The translations under genes were made by a program, and so were the position numbers. Of a stretch of 64,000 nt of DNA, positions 36,691 through 47,439 are shown piece by piece. How positions within the stretch are numbered: position 1 is the stretch's first letter; the number at the start of each line of letters is the position of its first letter. The stretch comes from Malachius bipustulatus (taxonomy: Eukaryota; Arthropoda; Insecta; Coleoptera; Melyridae). The stretch is from assembly GCA_910589415.1 (NCBI GenBank), contig OU342639.1:22514268-22578267 (forward strand), written 5' to 3'. The notes below the pieces were generated by a model. That model was not told where the DNA came from. It saw only the letters and a program-made list of their open reading frames with translations, and did no database searches.

Positions 36691-37010
36691 GTCTCTACTG
36701 TTTAAAGGCTAGGTACCTACTTAATTTCTGATTAATCGGTTTTGTGTAGTCAATCAATATCATGCTTCTTTAGCAAAAAAATGCAAGCGTGCTGATGTGT
36801 TTCTTATAGGACGAAACATGTCTAGTCATTCAAGGTTGTTGGAGAAGGTTGTTGGTTCTATTTGTGTATATAATTTTCTGGTCAAAGTGTGAGTGCGTGT
36901 TAATTCTGCATAAACTGTAAAGATTAGACAAAGTTTTATTTATTTGTAATCTTATGAGGTTGTCATTGGCCTTTTCTCGTATATGAGGTTGACGTTAAAC
37001 GTCCTAATTT

Positions 37011-37388
37011 ACTCCCCAATTTTTACGCCACTGGATGAATTTTGGTTTCGACATATTTTTCCAAAAGCTAGACATTTCTGATACAAAAAAAGAATAAGGG
37101 TTGGTAGGTTCTCAACAGTTTTTGAGATAAACGTGGCTGTGATTTTTTCGTGGTCGGGGATCTGGAGACGAAGAAGCCCAATGTCAAATCTGTAAATTTT
37201 TACAAAAAGTTGAAAATAATGACGAAAACCTATGTTTTTGTCCCTCTCGAATGTCTAAATTGTACATATCTCAACAATGGTTGAGAATTTACCTACCAAA
37301 CCTATCCTTTTTTGTACCAGAAATATCTAGCTTTTGGAAAATAATGTCGAAACCAAAATTTATCCAGTTGCGTAAAAATTGAGGGGTA
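37011..37388. repeat. Inverted repeat, arms about 120 bp
   Basis: 37011-37129 is the reverse complement of about 37266-37388 with scattered differences. Both arms contain TTTTGGTTTCGACAT, CCAAAAGCTAGA and an ACGCCACTGGAT-like motif. Related to the GCCACTG motif of the long-TIR elements, but without a CAGGGTGT end. Confidence 0.65.
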
Positions 37389-37558
37389 AAAAAGTTGGAG
37401 CCCTATCTGCCGTGCGTCCCTGGTTCAAATTCCAAACATGTAATTATTGATGTAATATTAAACTAATCAATGAAAAAATGACACAAAAAAATTCATAAAA
37501 TAATATTCAGCTGTTTCCGAGTTATTAAAACTAAATGTAATTTTTTTGGTACACTGAA

Positions 37559-37565
37559 CACCCTG
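37559..37565. repeat. Isolated CACCCTG end before TA
   Basis: GAACACCCTGTA matches the family end. No partner was found. Confidence 0.35.
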
Positions 37566-37864
37566 TAACTTCGAGGGTAGGTTCATGACAGGCTGTATAT
37601 TTAAAAATAAAAATCTAATCTTCAAGAAGCACTAGCTAAAAGTTGAAATTTGTTACCCAAATGTCCTTTTCTTTTTCAAAATATTTGTTTTTTTTTTACT
37701 TTTGAAACTCAAATAAACGATATTTTCTCCGGAACTAAAATTCACACCACAGACCTACTCTGTTTATTAACTTGTTACAAAAAAAAAAACTAATCTTAAT
37801 GTAAAGAACATACCCATATTCCCATAATATGTTGCGAACTTTTTGGCGAGCAGCATAGGTAAGT

Positions 37865-38246
37865 GCGGCAACGATCCAATAAATTTTTTAATTTTGAGTT
37901 TTGAAAAAATGCAAAAACAGGTCGATTATCTTATTCAATTTATTTTTTATTGACGAAACATTTTTTGCAGGATGTTTCTTGGGTCAGTAATGACAATAAT
38001 GTCTATTTTTTTTGTCTATCCAATAATATTTGATGGTTTTTACAGTTGAGGTTAAATTGACTAAGTAGTTAATGAGTTATAAACAAGTGAAAATCGCAAT
38101 TTTACATTTTGGAGGCAATGGAAATCGGAAACGGGTTCTAGTATAAATGAATTTGCGTCAATAGAAAATAAATTGAATTAAAAAATTGACCTGCTTTTAC
38201 TTTTTTTTTAACTCAAAATAAAAACATTTATTGGATCATTGCCGGC
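37865..38246. repeat. Inverted repeat, arms about 93 bp
   Basis: 37865-37957 matches the reverse complement of 38154-38246, sharing GATCCAATAAA, AACAGGTC/AGCAGGTC and ATTCAATTTATTTT. The spacer is about 200 bp. No TA-flanked terminal motif is obvious, so the ends may be internal to an older element. Confidence 0.6.
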
Positions 38247-38403
38247 TCATATCCCAGTAGAGAATACGGTAAGATAGGTAATTTAATTGAACTTTGATCT
38301 TAATTTGATTAATTGGAAGTTTATCGACCGGTAAAACGTTTATCAGAGTTATTTATTTTTCTGTAAAGGAGAAACCAAAACCTTTAATAAAGTAATGGAC
38401 TGA

Positions 38404-38637
38404 TTATTTTATTCTCGCCTCTAGAAATACTCCGGTAATTTCATGCAGCTCGTCATAACTAGTATACATGCCGTGTTTCCCTATTTTTATACCGGTTTGT
38501 GTGATATTGCAGACTGAGAAGCTTCCACTTGGAGATTCGAAGCCAAAAACGCCTTTAGCATGATTAATGCTCATAACTTTTAAAAAGGCTTGCGTGATTG
38601 CGCACAAGTTTTCCTTTGGCATATCTTAAAGAATGCG
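38404..38637 (-). CDS. Unidentified frame, possible terminal exon
   Basis: A minus-strand frame of 72 codons starts at ATG 38622 and contains KVMSINHAKGVFGFESPSG and SYDELHEITGVFLEARIK before a TAA that overlaps an AATAAA signal. The composition looks like a real, polar, globular protein. An acceptor-like sequence ending in AG precedes it at about 38638 after a modest pyrimidine stretch, so it could be the last exon of a host gene or a piece of an inserted gene. I recognise no domain. A second clean frame lies upstream on the same strand (38891-39244). Confidence 0.3.
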
Positions 38638-38890
38638 ATATTGGAGAAAATTGAAAATTCATATTTACGGTTACAATATACGGCGTTGGGGACCTTTATC
38701 ATATTCCGCTTGAAACTGTCAGAAAAAACAGCTTCCTTGATTCGATTTTAAATATTATCCTACTTCATCATATTTACATCGTGAATTTTACCAGAATATT
38801 TCAATATGCACCCTTTCAATTCTTTAAGTCGGCTTTGTAAATGTGAAATATACGTTTGTATGTTTATGACTTTGTTTGTACCAATGTAAG

Positions 38891-39244
38891 TCAGGCACCA
38901 ATCGATTCGCCTCCACGTTGCCAGGAATTCTGGGTGACTTGTATATAAGTAATGATGGCTTGTAAAATGAAAATAATGGACATGGACGTCATGTTGTCTC
39001 TGACACGAAGACCTAAAATGTTATAAGTACAAAAGGATTCGATGCGTACACTGTGCTTTCCCCGATAAATGTCTAGAGTATATTCCTCGTTCAAAACTAA
39101 AAAGGAAAGCTCATGTGATGTAAACATTGGCCTAAAAATGCTTCCTATAAGGGAGCTAGTTACTCCCATCCCACCCCGATCAACATTTCTTGAAGCGTTC
39201 ACAATTACTGCAGTTCTGTTTGATGGAGACAAGTTGATCTTCAT
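38891..39244 (-). CDS. Unidentified 117-codon frame
   Basis: Starts at ATG 39244 (MKINLSPSNRTAVIVNASRN) and ends at 38891. It includes GMGVTSSLIGSIFRPMF and a hydrophobic stretch MSIIFILQAIITYI near the end. The first 80 residues look like folded protein. The end may be read-through into an intron. Orientation and spacing suggest a link with the frame at 38404-38637. No family recognised. A chance frame is possible. Confidence 0.3.
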   Translation of the reverse strand: MKINLSPSNRTAVIVNASRNVDRGGMGVTSSLIGSIFRPMFTSHELSFLVLNEEYTLDIYRGKHSVRIESFCTYNILGLRVRDNMTSMSIIFILQAIITYIQVTQNSWQRGGESIGA

Positions 39245-40687
39245 TCAGTTTTCCTTCAAAAACCTGTTTCCAGAAGAAATTTGAGTAATTTTGTTTGCAA
39301 TCTTTTGTTCTCAATGTTTGTCCCCGCTCCAATAAATTTCAAAAATGTGTCGGCGAGATAAAAAGTTATCACTTCAAGAGCAAAAAGTTGATTTTTGAGA
39401 TCACCCTGTAAATACACGTGTTAGTTCGAAAATCAAGCTTCAGATTTTTCTCATCAAAACACACGAGAAAAATTTATTTGGAGAACTGGGAGATCAATAC
39501 AATTTAGTGATTTTGTACTGCTTCACATATTACCCTGTAGGATTTTTCCGGGTTTTCTATTTTAAACCCAATAAAAGAGAAATATAAAGGAAAGGGCACA
39601 GCTGACGCGAAAGAAAATCGAAATCGCTTGGGAATATCCAATCCAGATCGGGCAAAATTTTGGGGCAGCTTCATTTTTGAGTAGTGTATTTTACACCATT
39701 AAAAAAAATTCGGCCGACAGCATTATGAAAAGAAATCCGAGGAGGGACTTCTAGACCCTTCTTTCTCTGGGGGATGCTTCGTACCCCAGAGACCTTCCGA
39801 GAGTTGTTCGCCGAAACTGGTTATACTTTCACTTTTTTTTCTTGGAAATTTCTTACCTGAAGGCTGATGATAATCATATTTTACAATAATATATAAATAC
39901 ACATTAAAAAATTATCGGGGTGGCTGGGGGTAGAAGTCCATGCATGCGGTGCAATGCAATGCATGGTGAGATTAAGGAGCGAAAGCGGCGATTTGTTTGC
40001 CTTGGGCGGAAGTGACGCGACGTCGGTGGGTTTGTATACACGAAAGCCGAGGGGGTTGCAAAAGAGATTTCTCGTCGAGACACAGATATGAACCGGCGAG
40101 AATGATGGAATTTCTCCAGGCTCGCGAAGATTGAGCGCGACGCAGAGCCTAGTCGAATTAACCTTGGGCATATGCATTCCCGAGTACACCTACGCCTCGC
40201 ATAACGGGAATGCAAAATGAAACATGAATTAAACATTATAATATTTCTGCTTCTGAGTGCTGAGATTTATTAAATAAATTTCGAGCTGGATAGACGCGCT
40301 TTGAATTATAACAGCTCTTCAAGTTGACAAATTCGCCTCACCCGCAACTGGATCAAATCTGGCATATGATAGACGTCTCGGAATGCTGATATTTTAGCTT
40401 TCAAATTTCAAATTTGTCTTTAGTTACATAGGTATCTTTCACATAATTTTAAATTAATATATTAAGCTTGAGGCTATTTGAATAAAAAAATTTAATAAAG
40501 TCGAGGATTTTTCTGTTCAAATTGGCTTTTCTTGGGAGTGTCGAGAGTTTCAATCCGATTTAACTTTCTGATTATAGGTGCCTACGACAACTTTTCATAC
40601 GGAAATATTCGACAAAAAATCACAAATTAAATGAGAGTTGAGACAGGCGAGACCTAGAGAAATCATAAAGAGTTAATCTTACCTATT
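39245..40687. other. Unrecognised; CACCCTG end at 39408
   Basis: ATCACCCTG + TA ends at 39408, and a weaker TACCCTGTA lies at about 39532. The stretch 39880-40240 is less AT-rich and carries overlapping minus-strand frames of 102 and 110 codons without any motif. Confidence 0.35.
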
Positions 40688-40771
40688 ATTGCGTTATGTA
40701 CATTTTGTACTTAATGGCTAAATGCCAGCGACCCGGAGACAACCGCGTTGCGTGCGTCGCATGAGTGAGTG

Positions 40772-40981
40772 ATGATGGTGGCTTTTAGTTCAGTGCAAAC
40801 ACGGCCGGCTGGAGGCCTCGAGTTTCGTCGACCTCGACTGTCGAGTTTCGATCCGGTACGCCGATACCTGAGATCTCATCTTTCTTTTCTCTCCTGGAAT
40901 TCGCTTGAAGAAGGTCGTTTTGGCAAACACCTGCAATTTCCACCAAAATGGCGTCGTGAACTTTCACGTAAAATATTATAA
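40772..40981 (+). CDS. Small conserved ORF inside the solo LTR (copy 2)
   Basis: A 69-codon frame from ATG 40772 (a second ATG follows directly), ending KWRRELSRKIL. It is collinear with 7196-7402. Differences between the copies are substitutions only, apart from one extra Met codon at the start. A conserved CTTGGTGAGT splice-donor-like site follows at 41001-41010. Function unknown. Confidence 0.35.
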   Translation: MMVAFSSVQTRPAGGLEFRRPRLSSFDPVRRYLRSHLSFLSWNSLEEGRFGKHLQFPPKWRRELSRKIL

Positions 40982-41249
40982 ACATCGTCTGTGTTTTTGG
41001 CTTGGTGAGTGACCTAAAATGGTTCTTTTATTATTGTTTTAATTGTATAAATCATATTTCCTTTTAATACAAAGAGGAAAACAGCAATTAATCCGATCGA
41101 GTTTCGCCCGCTTGTAAAATTTGTTGATCACATTTTTATCTTAATTATCTTGAGGATGGGACATAATTTTATGCAACCCTGGTAGGCCAGAACTCGATTG
41201 GACTGTCAACACCACCAAGAGTGTCGCTGATACGTACTGAAATTTCAGC

Positions 41250-41347
41250 TTTTCTTACGGGAGCAAGTTTTCTTACGGGAGCAAGTTTTTCTACGGGAGC
41301 AAATTTTCCTACGGGAGCAAGTTTTTCTACAAGAGCAAGTTTTCCCT
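41250..41347 (+). repeat. 18-bp minisatellite within LTR copy 2
   Basis: About five units of TTTTCTTACGGGAGCAAG and variants. The matching part of copy 1 has only loosely similar, unexpanded sequence. Confidence 0.85.
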
Positions 41348-41696
41348 ACCGGACCGACGTTTCATACCGGAGCACACTCTTCATACCCGATATCACTTTT
41401 CCGATTGGACAACCTTTGTCTTCGTACCGAAGTGCATCTGATCCAGGGGCACACATTGGTAGTACTGGAGCTGCTGATCTGACCCCCGCAGCAGCTGAAC
41501 CAATAAATAGCAGCCGAACCTGAGCCACCCAGAGCCCCGGCTGAAAACCTTCATCCTCGTACAGGAGAGCCTACGAAGATAAGTGCCTTCACTGGTCCAA
41601 TTTTACCACCCCTTTCATTCGGCTGATCTCAACGTTTTTTATTTTGTTAACCGTGCTCAAGACTATGTGATACTTAATAGCTGTGATTTTTTTTTA

Positions 41697-41702
41697 AATA
41701 AA
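41697..41702 (+). terminator. AATAAA signal of solo LTR copy 2
   Basis: Hexamer followed by GAGTACCTGTTGTTCTGCTG, as in copy 1. Confidence 0.6.
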
Positions 41703-41847
41703 GAGTACCTGTTGTTCTGCTGACCCGCTTGTTATTGTTGACCCTCTTAGATTGGCAACTCAACCCACGACCCTTGTTGTCTTTTATTTGTCTCATGCTC
41801 TCAACGGTTATTTTTCCCCTCTAGGGTAAAATAATTCGTTTCAATTG

Positions 41848-42979
41848 AGACAACAGGTCTCTTGATTTTGTTATGTTTCTAGCCACAATCATAATATACT
41901 GTGACTATTCAACATGCATATCAACTATGATATTGGCTTAAACTACTCTGGCATGGGGTTGAGCTAATGGGGAGAATATAGGGATAGGATGAACTGAAGT
42001 AGAGATGCATCGACCAGAGCGAATCGATGTAAAATTTATGAACGACTACTATGCGATGATAAAGTCGGATGCTTTAATGTTAGGTAAATTGAAGTCAAAG
42101 CAGGCCTTTGCTCACTGCATCTGACGTTAACATTCTAAAAGAATGACTTTTCCACAAAGGACAATGTTATCGTTTGAAGTAAAATAAATCTGGACGCAGA
42201 ATGTTTTCAAGACATCCAGTAGGTGCTTCGGCGCTCCGACCTGAAACAGGCGCTTTATGTTTATATAAAACATTTTAAGTTATTCGCTTTTGAGTTGTTA
42301 TATGATAGCGCCATGCACAAATATTATTCACTAGAAGCAAAAGAGTTCGGTGTACGCTTTGTTCTTTCGACGGTTTGATAATCTTTATGTTGCCAACATT
42401 CAGGTTTTCTTTTACTTTCCTCACGCCAACTTCTTCGTTTTCTTTTTTCTTGCCAGTTATTCAAGCAATATTTAATTGGGTATAGGTAGATTATTTAAAA
42501 AATCAATCGTATCTGATAGGTGCTTTATTAGAACGGGAGTAATCTGGACACAACATGGGTGTAATGATGTTTTCTTTCAGAGGAACGATGCAAAGGCTTC
42601 TTTAAATTTAGCTGCCGGTAAATACCGTTTATGTATCTCTATATTTACAACACAATGGTCCGGGTTGTATGAGCACAAAGGAGATTATCAAGCTACTCAA
42701 ACCGCACGTCACCCTGTCGAGAAACAGAAAGAGCCGTGCATTTATGGTCTTTAAAAAGGAGCTTTTACATTTACGTCCTGCTCCTGCCTGCCCTCTATTC
42801 CATTGCAGTTTTCAAAGCAATGAAAAGTGATGAAGCCTTCGAATTAAACCACGACACTGAAGGATGGATGGTTGTTACCGACGGATAACAATACAGGCTT
42901 TACGAATTTTTCATTACTGTATGTATATTTTTTATACCTACGAAACAAACTAACGTAAATATGTTCCACTTAGAAAGAG
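41848..42979. other. Nothing recognised
   Basis: A 92-codon plus-strand frame at 42476-42754 has no recognisable motif. Confidence 0.4.
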
Positions 42980-43450
42980 TTAATCTACCTCTGACCTCTT
43001 ATTTGAATGTTTGAAAAATGCAATTGCTTCACGGTGTAAGCGAATGTAGTGTGAAGATTTTCGCGTTTTCATGGCATATGGTGTGATCATCCTGAAGTAT
43101 ACGGCGTGCTCCGCGACTGCCGCCTTATCTATCTGGCCCAGACAATTTCTCTTGTGTTCGGGTAGGTTAAAGTTGGTTGTGACACCGTGGTGCTGCAGAA
43201 GTTTACCGATTCGATCCGCGACGTTCCTCAGGTAAGGAAGAAATTCATCTCCCAAAACTCTTGGTGGTTTTTAGCTGGGTGTCGGTGTCGTGGAATGTTG
43301 TGTTCTGGGTTGTAGCGCTCTCCCGATTTCTTGAGCGGTGTAACCATTCGCCTGCAGAACATGATCTAGGTGCGCGAGCTCTTCTTGGAGGTCTTAGGTC
43401 GTGAATTAAATTCGGGGGTGAATATTGTTGATATATGGTGAATAAACTTT
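42980..43450 (-). pseudogene. Penelope-like element C-terminal fragment
   Basis: On the minus strand: QEELAHLDHVLQANGYTAQE (about 43330-43395), a stop, then LPYLRNVADRIGKLLQHHGV, DKAAVAEHAVYF and HYIRLHREAIAFFKHSNKR. This is the linker and the end of the GIY-YIG endonuclease of Penelope-like proteins, where SAVAEH...REAIEIxKHxNNxNRE closes the domain. The GIY-YIG core itself (normally GVYxIPCxCGxxYIGETGR) is missing between LGQID and KAAVAEH, so about 40-50 residues were deleted. The fragment at 11375 shares the linker block. Confidence 0.65.
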
Positions 43451-45796
43451 TACATGGCTTTTTTTCTATATATAGCAATACCAACAAGAATGTTTGTTGG
43501 CGGCGCAGTTCGACGCGGTAGTTTCAAAGGATTTCATATAGAAGTTGGCAACAACAGAACTCAAATGGCTGTCCAGTCCATCCAGTTGTTCATAAGAGCC
43601 ACCAGTCACCATTTCACTGAAAATAGGTTGCGGAAGAGGGAAGTGATGTCAGTAGGAAAGATGCGTTGGATATGTTGGAATTAAGGGTTAAAGATTAAAA
43701 GTTTTTCTAAGAAGTAACTTGAATCTCTTATTTCGGATTCTGTAGATGCGACAAATGTAGCTGTTGCAGGTTAGTTAGATATTTCTCGAAGAGGTGTCAC
43801 TAATTTCAGTCAACAAGACCTATTGGCAGCGTTTCAAAACCCCAGCTTTCACATCAATGGGTGACAAAGGGATTGATAACTACGCATGGATACTAAAACA
43901 TGTACATTTTAGTATTATGATAAGTAGCTCCCGTCTGCTACTTGTTGAAAAATCTAAATCATCCATAAAATGTACACAGACATAAAATTGACGTTTAGGA
44001 CACTACAATAACGCCAGCGGAACATTTACAATAGGCAGTAGTTTGAATCTGTACGGCATTATGTACGACAATATAGGACGGTAAAGTTAAACAATTGACA
44101 TTAACGATTGAATAATGAGATCATTGTTATATAACATAATTCAATAATATAGATACAAACCTTATTTTAATAAATTAACTATTTCACAATAGGAATGATA
44201 ACTTGGAAAGCTGTAAAATAGAACTGTAAGTTTGAAACAATGGAAACCTAATTACGATAAAACTCTCCAACAAGAAAATTTATGTCGCCTTTTTTCCACT
44301 AATATAGTCTTATCACTACTATTGTTAGTTGTATACCTGCCCATTATTCGCTCGTGAATCCGTTGCTAATTACAAGATTGCAACACGGTTATAAATAAAT
44401 GGTAAAATTTACAGTTAAACACATTTAGTGGGAATGTTTATTTTCCTCTTTAAACTACACAAACGGGAAAACTGCAGTCCATTAATGTAAGAAGTATTCG
44501 CCTAGTGTCGAAACGAAAGAATTTGTAGCGAATTAGACAGTCTGCAGCGCTATTGGGTATATTTATTTATTGCCCAATACAAGGCAATTGCGGCAGACTC
44601 AACGGTATGCAACTCTATGTTTATTTCCTTAGGTAATAGCGATTGCAATTTGTGTAAATGGAATATTTAATTGGAGTTTAATAAAGGGACTGTAAATTTT
44701 CGTTTCCCTTGGAACTCCTAGAGCGTTTTTCAACGAAAGATTTATTGTGGAATGAAGGTTTGCGTTCCTATTTATGGTAAATTAAAGACGAACGTAAAAG
44801 GGGTGAAAATGCAGCGATTTCACACAAAACTTCCAAGCAATCAATCGGTAAAACTCAATCGTTTGTGGAATCGTGCCGATATAATCATAACTTAGTTGAG
44901 AACACTGTACTATAGTGTGCTAGTTAAATCTGCTTGATGAATTACTCAGTGGTGTGAAATTGCTGAAATTACACACAAAGTGACTATACACACAGTACAA
45001 AGCTGTTTGAAACGTAACGACAGAACTTTCACTGCGATATTGTGGCCTGTGAGAGATCGTCGATTATTGGACGATTAACCTATTACAGATATTAAATTCT
45101 ATGAGGGAAGTTTGAACGCTTGCTTCTATTCTCCAATAATCCCCAGATTAACCGCACTGTGTTTGTAAATATTGTTATGGACAAGAAATCAACAAGATAA
45201 AGAGAGAATTTTGGACCAGCCAATGATCTAAATTAAAGTCTTTTGAATCATAATAACATAAAAACAAAAACAATTAAAAACAGCTCAGAATGTGGAGATC
45301 AAAAAATTCTTCAAGATAATTTGAAGGGAGCGCCAAAGATTGGATCATAACCTGAGACGTTTTTGCTACCTTGTTTAGAAAACTGGGCAAATGTTAGTTT
45401 TTGGGTTCAATTTTCAGTATAATTGTCAAGTCTTAAGGCGTTCTTGTTTGAACTGGATAGATCGATCAATTCCATATTATTATTTATTGAGTTTTATTAA
45501 TGCTGATTTTCCATTCAACGGATTTTCACTCAACAAAATCTATAAAAGAAAGGGAGAGGACGCTTGGTAAAGGTTATTATTCGATCATTAGGTTCGAAGC
45601 TCGATTGACGGTTATCTACAGTCGCCTATATTGACTGCAATATATCTAAAAGAATTATTGGAAACTACTACCGGAAAAAAACCTGACTTTATAAGGTTGC
45701 TATAAACGTAAAGCCGAATGAGTTGAAAGTTCATTAATACTTTGGACCTGGTATAAGTATAGTTCCCCCGTTCTTTAATCTTTTTGATTCCCGTCT
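43451..45796. other. 2.3 kb with nothing recognised
   Basis: AT-rich. Short frames carry no motif. Confidence 0.4.
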
Positions 45797-46530
45797 ATAT
45801 GGATTTAAACAGCCAAAAGGCTCTAAAAAGCTCTTAGCTCCAACCACTGCAAGTCTAAGTTGGTCTGGAACTGTCAATAACATTGAATACTCTAACAAAG
45901 CGCAACGAAGTAACTCTTATCTGGAACCATGCTGAATATGGAGAGAACGAACTTGCTGACTCTCTAGCCAGTAAAGGTGCCGAATCTGAATTTATCGGAC
46001 CAGAACCACCATTTGGTATATCAGCAGATATTGCCAAAAGTACAATACGAAACTGGGCTGAGAGGTAAGTCCTCCACCACTGGCAAAACTTGCCAAGATT
46101 GGACCATTCGAATGCCTTTATAAGGGCTATCTACTTCGAAAAAAAGGACCAAAGAACTATTGGAACTTAACAGGCAGGAACTGAATGCCCTATTGATACT
46201 GGTACTAGCCTATGATACTGGTAACTGCAAGCTGAACCAGCACCTGCACAGGAAGAGTTTAACGAACGATGCTCAATGCCGCCTATGCTTGTGGGATGAC
46301 GAAACAGCAAAACACATCCTACGCGAGTGTCCCGATTTGGGTAGGACCAGATTAAAAACCTTCGGGACTGACCTTCTCACACATGGATACATTAACCACT
46401 TAAGGATAATATCGCTCCCGAGGACCAGATCAACGTCGCAATTACTACCTCGCAGCCCTACGACGGTTACCACGTTGAAAACACTTACTCTTGCGCTTTA
46501 TATTACTTCGAGATCGTCTAACACATGAAC
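45797..46530 (+). pseudogene. Decayed RNase H and C-terminal zinc-finger region of a non-LTR element
   Basis: The plus strand starts with a broken SQKALKSS block (DSQAALKAL in the family), continues with LNTLTKRNEVTLIWNHAEYG and ENELADSLASKGAESEF (normally WVPGHxGIxGNExADxLAxxGA), then GPEPPFGIS. After a frameshift comes LNQHLHRKSLTNDAQCRLCL and ETAKHILRECPDLGRTR, the usual C-terminal CCHC motif (C-x2-C...H-x4-C). The GHSGI turn is degraded to HAEYG. This is a third RNase H lineage in the window. Confidence 0.7.
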
Positions 46531-47439
46531 CGCTTGATGTTTAAATGTCACTCACTTTTGTGTCCCGCGTTTACTTCGCAGAAGTATTTTTCATTCAAAT
46601 CTTACGAGCCCGCATGGTTCGAGAGATTGGCACACCCAAAGAGTTGGACTTTACAGAACGACTTCTTATAGCCTATTCCTGGGGCCTGTACTGACCATTT
46701 TAAAGACAATCTCCCCATTAAAATTTTACAGCCGTAAGTACTCGAGCATTAGCCCCAGCTTCCCTGAGCCCGTTGGCCCAATAGAAGCACAACTCGCGCT
46801 ATCCCCTGACAGGAAATCATATCTCCTGCCAAACGAAGGCAGTGGACCACGAAATTGACAGTTTCATATTTCCTGCTGGAAATTAACAAATAGCACACAA
46901 AACGGTCCTGTCACAACCTTGGATGACCAACTTCCCAAGCTCCAAGCCTGTCTTCAATGACAACCTAAACGTTAGAACGAGAAATTCGAGCCACAATCAC
47001 CGGTCTCCACGATTTCGCAGTCTATAGGCCTTGACAAAAACCTTACATGGTTTCGCAATTTCAAAGAAGTCATGGTAACATATTGCCTGTATTTTATTAA
47101 AAAGTCTGGAACGCTAGCGAACCTCCCTCAGGCCCAACATGCGGCCTACTCAGGTCCAGGCCCACTGCACTCTCGAGCAACACCGCCGCGGAAAATCAGA
47201 TCTACACCATGACGGAAGCCTTCCTCGGCCGTTCGCCATGTATCATTGAATACGACCATCGATCCTACGAATCGATATTCCCTAAATCTACTGTCAAGAT
47301 GGTCATCAGTTTCCTCAAAGAGGATGACTTGATGGGGTTAATGTAGCACCAGCACGACTAGATGTGAGTCATAATAGACTTTCGGTCGTAATGGAGGTGT
47401 CACAATGGCCAACTCACGATGAATCTAAATCTAAATCTA
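46531..47439 (+). other. Possible 3' UTR and (AATCTA)3 tail of the 45.8 kb element
   Basis: Not coding. It closes with three AATCTA units at 47422-47439, the sort of short tandem tail that ends I-, R1- and CR1-type elements. The 0.9 kb in between is not otherwise recognised and may include another fragment. Confidence 0.35.

Larger units (their letters stand above)
40692..41843 (+). mobile_element. Solo LTR of a Gypsy-like retrotransposon, copy 2
   Basis: Same family as 6418-7480, in the opposite orientation. It begins CGTTATGTACATTTTG (the first base of the TG has changed to C) and ends TTCGTTTCA. The 4-bp duplication ATTG flanks it at 40688-40691 and 41844-41847. The two copies have different target duplications, so they inserted independently. 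This copy is about 90 bp longer, partly because of an expanded 18-bp minisatellite at 41250-41347. AATAAA lies at 41697-41702. No internal retrotransposon genes adjoin it. Confidence 0.85.

Noticed and set aside
39881..40236. Minus-strand genes of 102 and 110 codons
   Set aside because: Two overlapping frames, arginine- and serine-rich by composition, no motif and no homologous copy in the window.
41221..41523. A 100-codon repeat protein
   Set aside because: The frame is created by the 18-bp minisatellite inside the solo LTR; copy 1 of the LTR does not keep it.
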